A stretch of 64,000 nucleotides of DNA, taken from the NCBI GenBank assembly GCA_041687255.1, contig JAWLCL010000010.1, forward strand, positions 116,701 to 180,700, in the 5' to 3' direction. The position numbers and the translations under genes were made by a program. Position 1 is the first letter of the stretch; every line of letters starts with the position of its first letter. Shown piece after piece: positions 17,291 through 25,981 of this stretch. This DNA is from Mariniphaga sp041687255 (GTDB lineage Bacteria > Bacteroidota > Bacteroidia > Bacteroidales > Prolixibacteraceae). Below the pieces are notes generated by a model. It searched no databases and was not told the DNA's origin. It worked only from the letters and a program-made list of their open reading frames with translations.

Positions 17291-18184
17291 TTAATCTTCG
17301 GGCATTATCAATTTGTATGCCTTTACCTGGTTCTTAAAAAAGGTGGGCACATAAAGGGTTTCATTTTGAATGGAATAAGCAAGATCTGCTGCATTTTCTT
17401 CCAGAGCTTCAGTGTCAGAAAGCGTTATGGTTTCACCATCGGGGGAAACGTAAAATATTTTTCCGGCCCAGCTGGTGGTTAAATATCCATCGTCACCCAC
17501 AGGTGCAATGGCATCGCCGTGGCCCATATCTCCGGTAATTACATTAACTTCTTTGGTGTTGTGGTCTATCTCTTTAAACTGGCTGCTTGCACTGGTAATT
17601 AGAAGCATCCGGTCATTTTCCCAAAACAATCCGTTAAAACGTTCGCCTTCTTCACCTTCAAAATATACATCAACGTTCCCATTTTCCAGGGCATATATTT
17701 TCTGTGAATTCGAACCTGAAACATATACAATCCCATCTTCTCCCACAGTAATGTCATTTAACTGCGGTTCACCTTCAAATTCAGTTTTATTAATGATTTC
17801 ACCGGTTTCAAGGTTTGCTTCCACCAAAACATCAATGTCGGCAACATATAGGGAACTTCCCAATATTCCCATTCCTTTGGGGGCATTTAACCCTTCTATC
17901 CATCTCAGTTCGGTAATGTTGCCCTGCATGTCCATTTTCGATATAAATCCGTTGCCGTCTTTTTCCCAGGGGTTTAAATTTACATTCGAAACGTATAAAA
18001 CATCACTTTCCGGATCTATTAAAACCGATTCAGGGGTGCGTAAAAGTGTGTCAGATTCCCACAGTAATTCAATTTCAGGAGAGGTTTTCGCTTCCTGATT
18101 TTCTGTTTTTTCTGTGTTGTTCTTTTTTGTTGAATCGCATGAAAGTAAGGCAAATAATGCGATAGTAATTAAAAAAAATTTCAT
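17291..18184 (-). CDS. SMP-30/gluconolactonase-like beta-propeller lipoprotein
   Basis: This is a 297-residue protein. The lipoprotein signal is MKFFLITIALFALLSCD with the lipid Cys at about residue 16. The mature chain repeats propeller blades: PESVLIDPESDVLYVSNV, GMGILGSSLYVAD, LNDITVGEDGIVYVSG, LFWENDRMLLITSA and TTSWAGKIFYVSPDG. This is the pattern of six-bladed SMP-30/LRE-like proteins, some of which are lactonases. Catalytic metal ligands cannot be placed with certainty, so a binding or sensing role is equally possible. The ATG at 18182-18184 gives the signal peptide directly; a longer upstream frame adds 21 unlikely residues. Confidence 0.75.
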   Translation of the reverse strand: MKFFLITIALFALLSCDSTKKNNTEKTENQEAKTSPEIELLWESDTLLRTPESVLIDPESDVLYVSNVNLNPWEKDGNGFISKMDMQGNITELRWIEGLNAPKGMGILGSSLYVADIDVLVEANLETGEIINKTEFEGEPQLNDITVGEDGIVYVSGSNSQKIYALENGNVDVYFEGEEGERFNGLFWENDRMLLITSASSQFKEIDHNTKEVNVITGDMGHGDAIAPVGDDGYLTTSWAGKIFYVSPDGETITLSDTEALEENAADLAYSIQNETLYVPTFFKNQVKAYKLIMPED

Positions 18185-18392
18185 AGTATTAAATTTATTT
18201 GTTTTCAATGATATATCATGCCTGCCGGACAGGCAGGGAAATCGCATGTCCCGATAGCATTGGGATTACTTAATTGGCAGGACTTATTGCTCATGCTCAT
18301 TTCATAATATACTGTTGGTTATTGTTAATTCATTCAATCAGTTATGCATTAAAGGTAATCTATTTAATACATAATCAATGCTTACCTGTAGC

Positions 18393-19070
18393 TCATCCTT
18401 CTTCATCCTGTTCTTCAAACGGCTGGACCGTACATTCATATTCGTGGTTTGTAAAATCGTTTTTAGCAAGCCATTTTTCTGATATCGTCATCGAATAAAT
18501 AGTGTTGCCCTTGTTTTGCAAGTCCCACACAATACCTTCAGCCTCGGGAAATGGTGCCCGTCCCTCCAGTTGGTCGGTAAATAACCGATTTAGTAAATTG
18601 TTTTCTGAGAGGCCCTGACTCAGCACTTTTAATGCCGTTTCCTTTGATAAATCCACCGGGGCATTATGGGTGTCGGTTATTTCAAATTGTACGATGTTTA
18701 CCCTGGCCTGGTGGAACTTTCCGTTATAGGCTTTGTAAAGCAACTGGTTGATGTTGAACAAATCGTGGTGAAGGCGGATGTCGGTATAATTTTCAGAGAC
18801 TTTTACCCGCAGCATTTCATGCGAAAGGTTATCGATCTGTCCTTCTGCTAACCTGTCTGAGAGCTTGTAGTCAAGCAGAACAGCCGCCGCCTCACTTGGT
18901 TCATAATCGGAAATGGCCATAAAAAGGTATTCTTTCAATTCATTAGTTTTAACCTGTTCTGCGTCGGGGAACTCAAATCTTACCAGTAATTCCTTAAAGT
19001 CGTCGTTACTCCATGCTCCTTCCAGCTCATCGGTCGATTTTACATCGTTTATTTTCACTAAATATTTCAT
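18393..19070 (-). CDS. Hypothetical cytoplasmic protein
   Basis: This 225-residue protein has no signal peptide or membrane segment and no motif I recognise. It is acidic, with a predicted alpha/beta mix: MKYLVKINDVKSTDELEGAW, then SDYEPSEAAAVLLDYKL, a middle INQLLYKAYNGKFHQARV and a terminal WLAKNDFTNHEYECTV ending in a poly-acidic tail. The ATG at 19068-19070 is chosen over one two codons upstream. It lies between the propeller gene and a repeat tract, and probably has its own promoter. It looks intact and gene-like, but the function is unknown. Confidence 0.6.
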   Translation of the reverse strand: MKYLVKINDVKSTDELEGAWSNDDFKELLVRFEFPDAEQVKTNELKEYLFMAISDYEPSEAAAVLLDYKLSDRLAEGQIDNLSHEMLRVKVSENYTDIRLHHDLFNINQLLYKAYNGKFHQARVNIVQFEITDTHNAPVDLSKETALKVLSQGLSENNLLNRLFTDQLEGRAPFPEAEGIVWDLQNKGNTIYSMTISEKWLAKNDFTNHEYECTVQPFEEQDEEG

Positions 19071-19387
19071 ACACAACTTTGTTTCTACTTATCTAACTAC
19101 CGGAATGGATGATAAGTTCATAGTTTGAAGAGTTTAAAGGTTTGAAGAGTATGAAAAGTTCGAGAGTTCGAGAGTTTGAAGAGTTGGAGAGTTTGAAAGG
19201 TTTGAGGGATTTTTGTTCAACCACCAAGGCACCAACAACACCAAAAAGCACTAAAACCTTTGGTGGAATTTTGTGCTTTCGTGATTTGGAGGCAGGAAGA
19301 GATTCTCAACCACCCGCAGGTGTTTCCGGTTTCGAAAATCAGGAGGATTGAAGGATTGTTTGGTTCATTGTATCGCCGTGGGGCTTT
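19071..19387. repeat. Degenerate TTTGAAGAG / GTTCGAGAG tract plus CACCAAGGCACC units
   Basis: Bases 19118-19210 are built of GTTTGAAGAG, GTTCGAGA and GTTTGAAAGG units. 19212-19265 then carries ACCACCAAGGCACCAACA, the same kind of codon-like slippery repeat as the GCAAAGGCRCAAAG unit at 1990. No gene is supported. Confidence 0.6.
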
Positions 19388-20254
19388 TCAACGGAAAAGG
19401 GCGGTATCAACAGGTTTAAACAGCAATTGAGAAAAAAGATACAGATCGTTTTTCCACACTCTGAAATCATGATCACCGGGTTCGATGTAATAAATATGAG
19501 GTATACCGGCAGCTTTTAGGTATTCATGTGTCCGCTGGCTGATATTCAGCAAACGGTCGTTATCGCCACATGAAATCCACAGGAGTTTTAGCCGTTGTTT
19601 TGCTTTTTCAGGGTCAGGAATTAATGTTTCAGGCATTTTTGTATTGGGAGCGGAAGAAAACCCACCTATCCATGCAAAATGATCAAGGTTTCCCAGTCCG
19701 AAATTCAGTGCTTGCCCGCCACCCATAGATAATCCGGCTATGGCACGGTGTTCACGGCCGGCTTTTACCGGGTAAATTTTTTCGATGTGGGGTATCAGGT
19801 CGTGCAGCAAATCTTTTTCAAAGGTTTCAAAAGCCTGAACCTTTTCAGGATCAAAGATATCGCCGGTGGCACGATCATCTTTCATTGCCCGCCCGTTAGG
19901 CATGACAACTATCATTGGCTCAACTTTCTTTTCGGCAAACAGATTATCGAGGATGATGTCAGATTGCCCGCCGTTCAGCCATTCTTTTTCATCGCCGCCA
20001 ATTCCATGCAGCAGGTAAAGGACAGGATACCTCATTTCAGCAGAATATCCCGGTGGTGTATATACCAATGCTTTCCGTGTTGTCCCCACAGTATTGGATT
20101 TATAGTCAATGGTGTCAACTCGGCCGTGCCGGATATCATTGCGCCCGATATCAAAATCCCGGGGGGCAGGAGCAAACTCCGGCTGGGCATTTGCTGAATA
20201 GTACAATATAAGTACTGTTGCCAAAGAGATAAAAAGATGTAGGGATATTTTCAT
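19388..20254 (-). CDS. Secreted CE1-type esterase (esterase D / feruloyl-esterase-like)
   Basis: This 288-residue protein has a signal peptide (FISLATVLILYYSANAQ). The alpha/beta-hydrolase fold shows YPVLYLLHGIGGDEKEW (oxyanion strand), MIVVMPNGRA, the nucleophile elbow AIAGLSMGGGQAL with Ser near residue 175, LLWISCGDNDRL with the catalytic Asp, and EPGDHDFRVW with the catalytic His. This set is that of the CE1/esterase-D group used for acetyl- or feruloyl-xylan side chains and similar esters. It is monocistronic. The exact substrate is not determinable. Confidence 0.87.
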   Translation of the reverse strand: MKISLHLFISLATVLILYYSANAQPEFAPAPRDFDIGRNDIRHGRVDTIDYKSNTVGTTRKALVYTPPGYSAEMRYPVLYLLHGIGGDEKEWLNGGQSDIILDNLFAEKKVEPMIVVMPNGRAMKDDRATGDIFDPEKVQAFETFEKDLLHDLIPHIEKIYPVKAGREHRAIAGLSMGGGQALNFGLGNLDHFAWIGGFSSAPNTKMPETLIPDPEKAKQRLKLLWISCGDNDRLLNISQRTHEYLKAAGIPHIYYIEPGDHDFRVWKNDLYLFSQLLFKPVDTALFR

Positions 20255-20470
20255 TTTATGTCGGATTTGATGTTTCAGATGTATAAAACCAGTAAATTAT
20301 TTTACATGCACTAATATAATCAGATTCACCCACTGTACCAATAACATTGGTAAATGAAGTTCGAGGGCTTGTTGTTATTTTGAAAAATTTCTCCGGAAAA
20401 TTTTCAGGTTAAAATATTTTCCATGTAATTTGCAGGAAAATAAAATAAGATAAATATTTTCCTGCAAAAT

Positions 20471-21061
20471 ATGAAAGATAAGATTCTTATAAAAGCTCAG
20501 AAAGAATTTTTTGAAAATGGTATTCGTAAAATGTCGGTTCAGAAATTGGTAATGCCTCTTGGGATTTCTACGAAAACTTTTTACAGGCATTTCAAAAACA
20601 AGGAAGAGCTGCTTGAAGAAGTTCTGTTGTTTCATTACAGGAATCAGTTTAAACTTTTAAAGGAACATTCAAGCGAACAAAACCCTGTTCATCTTTTGGT
20701 AAAAGTATGGCAAGTGGCATTTGAAGGTGATAATAGCATAAATAACCGTTTTTTTCAGGATTTGCATCGTTATTATCCTGAGCTGGAAAGGAAGGTTGAA
20801 ATTCAGGTTGGAGAAAGTTTCTGGATTGAATTAAAGCAGTTGATTTATAAAGGAATTGAAGATCAGTTTTTCAGCGATGATATTAAGCCGGAAGTTGTTC
20901 TGGAAGCCATTTCAGTGTTGTACCATTCGTGCGTAAGATCGGGGCAATTTGAAAAGTTTAATGCTTCAGAAGACCTGCTTTTTAAAAATACAGCAGGTGT
21001 TTTAATCAGGGGTATATGCACAGCAAAAGGGCTTCAGGTGTTCGAACAGTTATATGAATGA
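20471..21061 (+). CDS. TetR-family transcriptional regulator
   Basis: This is a 196-residue protein. The N-terminal HTH is typical: MKDKILIKAQKEFFENGIRK, then MSVQKLVMPLGISTKTFYRH with helix 3 STKTFYRHF, and KNKEELLEEVLLFHY. The C-terminal ligand domain is not diagnostic. The downstream small secreted protein starts 51 bp after the stop, so it may be a target or partner. No operator could be identified with confidence in the AT-rich upstream DNA (20300-20470). Confidence 0.88.
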   Translation: MKDKILIKAQKEFFENGIRKMSVQKLVMPLGISTKTFYRHFKNKEELLEEVLLFHYRNQFKLLKEHSSEQNPVHLLVKVWQVAFEGDNSINNRFFQDLHRYYPELERKVEIQVGESFWIELKQLIYKGIEDQFFSDDIKPEVVLEAISVLYHSCVRSGQFEKFNASEDLLFKNTAGVLIRGICTAKGLQVFEQLYE

Positions 21062-21112
21062 AGCATAAAGAGTATATCAGAAAATTCACATCAACAATTA
21101 ATATTAAACAGT

Positions 21113-21487
21113 ATGAAAAAAGTTAAAATGGTTTTAGTGGCGGTATTTATTCTTTTTGTTGCCATAAATGTGCAGGCCCGTGATGTTGCACAGGATTTTT
21201 TTTTGGGGAAATGGAATGTGGAGGTCAAAGGCACCCCCAGCGGTGATATAAAAATACTGATGACAATAAGCATGGAAGATGACAAATGGATAGGTTATGT
21301 ATCGGGGGCCGAAGGAGAAGAAAAAACAAAATTTGACCGGGTAGAGGTAAATGAAGATTTAATATCGGTTTACTGGTTTTCAAATGGTTACGACGTTTAC
21401 CTCAGGCTTAAAAAGTCAGGTGACAATAAGCTGGAAGGTGCATTGATGGAAATGTTTGATGCTTCAGCAGAAAGAGTGGTGGAATAA
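21113..21487 (+). CDS. Small secreted protein of unknown function
   Basis: This 124-residue protein has a signal peptide (MVLVAVFILFVAINVQA). The mature part begins RDVAQDFFLGKWNVEVKGTP with a GxW lipocalin-like opening, followed by beta strands (ILMTISMEDDKWIGYVSG, LISVYWFSNGYDVYLRLKK) and ends with EGALMEMFDASAERV. It resembles small lipocalin-fold secreted proteins. It lies 51 bp behind the TetR gene on the same strand. Confidence 0.55.
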   Translation: MKKVKMVLVAVFILFVAINVQARDVAQDFFLGKWNVEVKGTPSGDIKILMTISMEDDKWIGYVSGAEGEEKTKFDRVEVNEDLISVYWFSNGYDVYLRLKKSGDNKLEGALMEMFDASAERVVE

Positions 21488-21678
21488 AGGCAAAAGATAT
21501 TTTCATTTCAGTCTTTTGAGAAAGATTATTTTCAGAGGTTTCATATGTCTTTTCATTTGCTGAAAAGATATTAAATTTTTACATTCAGACCCAGGACATT
21601 TTATCAATTTTGTTTTAACTTACAGTAGGTATTATAAGCAGAAGTACTGTTAAAATAGAATCATTAAAAAGCTGTAGT

Positions 21679-22164
21679 ATGGCACTAAATGGAACCATGA
21701 GGTTAACTTCGGAAGTTCAGGGTGAAATAAAAGGCTCAGTAAAGCAGGCTGGCCGGGAAGATTCCATAATGGTTATCGGGTACAGTCATGAAATTGATTC
21801 ACCTCGTGACGCAACTTCCGGGCTTCCAACCGGGAAAAGGCAGCATAAACCACTGATTGTAATAAAGGAAATAGACAAATCAACTCCATTGTTGATGAGG
21901 GCATTGATTCAAAACGAGAATTTAACAGATGTGGAATTATGGTTTTGGGAACCCTCAAGAAGTGGAAAGGAGAATTTGTATTATACCATTGTTTTGCAAA
22001 ATGCCCGTATTGTAAACATTCAACAGGAGATGCTGAATAACAGGTACCCTGAAAACATACGACACAAAGAGCGTGAGCACATTTCCTTTGTTTATCAAAA
22101 GATAATATGGACATATACGGATGGTGGAATTACGTCGGAAGATTTCTGGAACGAGCGTATCTGA
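21679..22164 (+). CDS. Hcp-like type VI secretion tube protein (orphan)
   Basis: This is a 161-residue protein. The Hcp1/PF05638 pattern is visible: a short N-terminal strand, GEIKGSVKQAGREDSIMVIG, the hallmark YSHEIDSPRDATSGLPTGKR (basic-rich loop) and KPLIVIKEIDKSTPLLMRAL. A LWFWEPS segment, then YYTIVLQNARIVNIQ and a final EHISFVYQKIIWTY complete the ring-forming beta barrel. Hcp forms hexameric rings that stack into the T6SS tube and can carry effectors. No tss gene is present in the window. The protein has no signal peptide, as expected. Confidence 0.85.
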   Translation: MALNGTMRLTSEVQGEIKGSVKQAGREDSIMVIGYSHEIDSPRDATSGLPTGKRQHKPLIVIKEIDKSTPLLMRALIQNENLTDVELWFWEPSRSGKENLYYTIVLQNARIVNIQQEMLNNRYPENIRHKEREHISFVYQKIIWTYTDGGITSEDFWNERI

Positions 22165-22493
22165 AAGTTAGTGCCGCCGACTGCCGGCTCCCTATAGCCG
22201 GAGCGGGCGTAAGCAGAAATAAGTTACTTAAAGATAATACAGTTTATTTTATTACGTTCCTGCGGAACTTTGGAGCATAGGGGTTGATATTGATACTACC
22301 CATATTAAGTTCCTGTCGGAACTGTCCCGTAAGGAACAAAATATTGGTAGAAAGTTCATTGCGATATAATCCCGGAGTCTCATCGGGATGGAATATTCTA
22401 TAACCGGACATTTGTAATAAACTATGTGAGTTCTGAAGTATTTAAAAGTTTTTAATTACATTTAAAAAAAAATTAATCATTAAATCAATTCCT
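22165..22493. repeat. Intergenic hairpin cluster (GTTCC/GGAAC)
   Basis: GTTCCTGCGGAAC (22256-22268), GTTCCTGTCGGAAC (22309-22322) and a degenerate GTCCCGTAAGGAAC (22324-22337) form short stems. GGCTCC/CCGGAGC lies near 22185-22205. No gene. The last ~80 bases are AT-rich and probably promoter DNA for the kinase. Confidence 0.6.
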
Positions 22494-24275
22494 ATGGCTT
22501 CTGAAGGCAATTCAGGGATAATTCATCGTATAAATGAGAGAGTGAATTTAAGCCGGTCTGAATTGTTTGCAACACCCATTTTGGTAGCAGCTTTGGTTGT
22601 CACTGCATTGTTGACCCTGTTGATTTATAATACCGTTGAAACGCAGGAACGGAGGGTTTTCGTTACTGAGGCCCGGGAGATTCATCAGCAGCTGGTTTCA
22701 CGGCTGGAAGCGCATGCCCTGATGCTGAGGGCGACGGCTTCATTTTTCAACATGTCGGATACCGTTACCCGCAACGAATGGAAGGATTATGTTCTGGATG
22801 CCCGTATTTACAGGTACCTGCCCGATGTTCAGGGATTGGGCTATGCTATGATCATTCCGGCTGCCAAACTGGACGAACACATTATGACAATAAGGAATGA
22901 AGGTTTTCCGGATTATTCAGTTTATCCCTCCCACAACAGGGATTTTTATACTTCCACTGTATATGTTGAGCCATTTACGGGTCTGAACCGAAGAGCTTTC
23001 GGGTACGATATGTATACCGATTCGGTGCGCCGGCGGGCAATGGAAACTTCGTGCGATTACAACATGGCTGCATTTACTGACAGGTTCAGGCTTAACATTC
23101 AAACCGGCGGAGAAGAGCTATACGGTGTTTTAATGTTTGTGCCGGTTTATAAGAAAAATTTACCTGCTGAAACCATGCAGGAACGTCGTTCTGCTATTAA
23201 GGGTTGGCTTTACAGCCCTTACCGGGTTAAGGCCTTGATGGATGACCTTTTGATTACTTTTCACACAGAAAAAGGGTTCAAGGTACAACTCTATAATGAA
23301 AAAGTTTCCGAAGGAACTCTTTTATACGATAATCACGGTATCGGGTCAGAAATGAAAAAAGGGTTTGGCACTGTTGAGCTGGTGATTCCTATAAATTTTA
23401 ATACCAATGTCTGGCACCTTTATTTTTCCCGGCCCGGCGTGTTCCCCGTAAGAGCAATGATTACACTGGCAACAGGTGTATTAATTAGCCTGCTGCTTTA
23501 TTTTTTGGCCCGGGTATTTTCAAAAATAGCCTTGCGTTCAGCACAAATACGGTCACAAAATGAAGAGCTCAGGATATTAAATGCCACCAAGGATAAGTTT
23601 TTTTCAATTATTGCACATGATTTAAAGAGCCCATACAATGCCGTTATGGGATTCAGTGATGTTCTTGTTCAAAAGGCGGATGAAATGGACCGGCAGGGGG
23701 TTATAAGATACTCGAGGATAATCCGGAAGTCGGCCGGCCTTGCCGTTGATCTGTTAATGAACCTTATGGTGTGGTCGCATTCGCAGACCGGCAGGATGGA
23801 GTTTGAGCCCCGGGAGCTGGAAGTGGCAGAGTTGTTCCAGGAGGTGTCGCTTTTATATTCCGATATTGCCACCCAAAAAGGAATCGTTGTGAGCACTCAT
23901 CTTCCTGCAGAACTTAAGGTGCATGCCGACAGGGCAATGGTGAGTACCATCCTGCGAAACCTGGTATCCAACGCCCTGAAATTTACCCATCAGGGGGGAA
24001 GGGTGAGCCTTTCAGCAGAAAAGCAGGGAAAGAAGCTGCTTTTTAAAGTTGCCGATACAGGTGTGGGAATCCCTGAAGAACATATAGATAAGCTGTTTCG
24101 CATCGACGAACACTATATTACCCATGGGACGATGAAAGAGAAAGGAACGGGTTTGGGATTGATACTGTGCAGGGAATTTATTGAAAAGCACGGTGGGCAA
24201 ATTTGGGTTGAAAGTAAAACCGGAGATGAGCATGGTTCAACATTTTTCTTCACCCTGCCGGCTAATGATGCTTGA
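22494..24275 (+). CDS. CHASE-domain sensor histidine kinase
   Basis: This 593-residue inner-membrane kinase has a TM segment at about residues 28-50 (ILVAALVVTALLTLLIYN), an extracytoplasmic CHASE domain at about 80-260 (VLDARIYRYLPDVQGLGYAM, PFTGLNRRAFGYDMYTDSVR), a second TM at about 320-345, HisKA with phospho-acceptor His375 (IIAHDLKSP), and HATPase_c with N box NLVSNALKFT, G1 DTGVGIP and G2 GTGLGL. CHASE domains bind small extracellular ligands. No response regulator adjoins; the single-domain regulator at 30377 is 6 kb away. The last 14 bases overlap the 3' end of the convergent gene on the minus strand. Confidence 0.93.
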   Translation: MASEGNSGIIHRINERVNLSRSELFATPILVAALVVTALLTLLIYNTVETQERRVFVTEAREIHQQLVSRLEAHALMLRATASFFNMSDTVTRNEWKDYVLDARIYRYLPDVQGLGYAMIIPAAKLDEHIMTIRNEGFPDYSVYPSHNRDFYTSTVYVEPFTGLNRRAFGYDMYTDSVRRRAMETSCDYNMAAFTDRFRLNIQTGGEELYGVLMFVPVYKKNLPAETMQERRSAIKGWLYSPYRVKALMDDLLITFHTEKGFKVQLYNEKVSEGTLLYDNHGIGSEMKKGFGTVELVIPINFNTNVWHLYFSRPGVFPVRAMITLATGVLISLLLYFLARVFSKIALRSAQIRSQNEELRILNATKDKFFSIIAHDLKSPYNAVMGFSDVLVQKADEMDRQGVIRYSRIIRKSAGLAVDLLMNLMVWSHSQTGRMEFEPRELEVAELFQEVSLLYSDIATQKGIVVSTHLPAELKVHADRAMVSTILRNLVSNALKFTHQGGRVSLSAEKQGKKLLFKVADTGVGIPEEHIDKLFRIDEHYITHGTMKEKGTGLGLILCREFIEKHGGQIWVESKTGDEHGSTFFFTLPANDA

Positions 24276-25932
24276 TTTTTAGTTGTCCTTTCAGGACTTC
24301 CAATACTTGTTTTCCTGTGCGAAGGGTTACCGTTACCGAAATAGCCTCAGTCAGGGTGTATTTATCCCCGTAAGGGAGTTCAAGCATAATGCTTTCATAC
24401 GGATGCAGTCGTGGTATATTCCCTGTTACCGTCATAATTTTCTGATCCGGAATTTGCAGATCAATGGTTACAGTTGATTTTTCTGAGTGTACCTGACCAA
24501 AATTCTGCACTTCGATAAACAGTTTCCCTCCTGAAGATTCATTTGCAAATGCTGGCAACCGTGCCGATAAGATTGCCTCATTATAATCGATCCATGGAAG
24601 CCGGGCATAGCCAAAGAGCAATTTTCCACTGGTTGTTTTTCCAAGCAATTTGGCAGTGAAATTTTTGTCTGTGATTTCATTTCCTGCACCTTCAAAAGTA
24701 ACAATAAGATTCCTTCCCGAAGGAGTTGTTTTCAATGCCCTGCTGCCTCCTCCATAGTTCACCGTTTCAGGATCGCCAAAGCGCAATGATTCGATATCAA
24801 CATCGGCATGAGGGTTAAAGCCATCCTCTGCTTTTATTGTTACCCGGAAAGATTTAGTATTGCTGTTGATTCTGTTTTTGTCGTGGAATTCAATGAATCT
24901 TTCCTTTGCAAGAGGTATGCCTATGTTTTTGGAGCTGTGTTTATCATTTGGCATATCCTCATGTTTAAGGGTATCGATAACTGCAAAATTTGCCTGAACC
25001 GGACGGCCGGATTTATCCTGGAGTACTTTCATACGTTCATACTTAAACCAGTTTTCTCTGGTCCCATCGGTATAAACAGTAATTCCGGGGAGATAGGCTT
25101 CTCCGGGGTCAGTTTTCCAGTTAACTCCGTCTTTTGAACGCAGGTGATAAGCGATACGGCCATACCAGTCGTTAACAATAAGGTGGTACTGAATGCCGGT
25201 CTTCCAGATAACAGGGTCTTCAAAACGTCCTTCCACATCTGGGTAAACGCTCCCGGCGGTCACCTGGTAATAGGGTGAAAGGCCGTCTTTGCTGATCCAA
25301 ATGCCTCCGCCTCTGCAAACCATTAAAAATGATCCGTCTTCACGCTGTGCAAACGAAAGATTTGACAATCCTTCAATGATGGGCCGGTCGCGCGGCTCGA
25401 ATTCAAACTTACGGTATTCCCACGGGCCGTACATATTGTCAGAAATATAATAACCATCAATAACATAGATGACTATCCGTCCGTCACTTAACTTGAATGC
25501 TTCAGGATTATGACCCTTTCCTATTGAGCTGCTTACCGTGAACGGGCCAATTGAATTATCGGATGTGGCATGCACGACTATGGAATTGGGCCATTCCATG
25601 TGTCCTTTTGGAGCATCTTCCCGCCAACGGCAAACGTACAAATGGTACTTGCCGTCATCTCCGGCCAGGATGTTACCTCCCCAGTATGACCATTCGTTGT
25701 CTTCGATGCCGTTTTGCACATACCGGGGTATCACATTTTCAGCTCCCCAGGTATCGTAAGTCAGCTCTCCCGGCACAGGAACGGGCAGGAAATTATCCAT
25801 GAACCGGCCACCGTAAACAAGGTTTTCCCATTCAGCAGGTCTGTCCATTTCAATATACTGAGCGCCTGAATTCAGGGTGGAAATTATCAGGAAACATAAT
25901 ATTAAGGTCCGGATTAGTGTATTGTCTTTCAT
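24262..25932 (-). CDS. Secreted five-bladed beta-propeller glycoside hydrolase-like protein
   Basis: This is a 556-residue protein. Signal peptide LILCFLIISTLNSGAQ. The middle (about residues 80-320) has repeating blades with WSYWGGNILAGDDGKYHLYV, SIVVHATSDNSIGPF, GHNPEAFKLSDGRIVIYV, FAQREDGSFLMVCRGGG and GRFEDPVIWKTGIQYHLIV. This is the pattern of the GH43/GH117-like propeller clan, in which the last motif (FEDPVIW) carries an acidic catalytic residue. The C-terminal ~200 residues form a beta-sandwich-like region. It lies 49 bp from GH95 on the same strand, so the two probably act on the same fucose- or galactose-containing glycan. The exact GH family is uncertain. Confidence 0.7.
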   Translation of the reverse strand: MKDNTLIRTLILCFLIISTLNSGAQYIEMDRPAEWENLVYGGRFMDNFLPVPVPGELTYDTWGAENVIPRYVQNGIEDNEWSYWGGNILAGDDGKYHLYVCRWREDAPKGHMEWPNSIVVHATSDNSIGPFTVSSSIGKGHNPEAFKLSDGRIVIYVIDGYYISDNMYGPWEYRKFEFEPRDRPIIEGLSNLSFAQREDGSFLMVCRGGGIWISKDGLSPYYQVTAGSVYPDVEGRFEDPVIWKTGIQYHLIVNDWYGRIAYHLRSKDGVNWKTDPGEAYLPGITVYTDGTRENWFKYERMKVLQDKSGRPVQANFAVIDTLKHEDMPNDKHSSKNIGIPLAKERFIEFHDKNRINSNTKSFRVTIKAEDGFNPHADVDIESLRFGDPETVNYGGGSRALKTTPSGRNLIVTFEGAGNEITDKNFTAKLLGKTTSGKLLFGYARLPWIDYNEAILSARLPAFANESSGGKLFIEVQNFGQVHSEKSTVTIDLQIPDQKIMTVTGNIPRLHPYESIMLELPYGDKYTLTEAISVTVTLRTGKQVLEVLKGQLKIKHH

Positions 25933-25981
25933 GGTGAGATGTGCTAAATATGAGTAATTACTGACCGGTTACAGATGGCTG

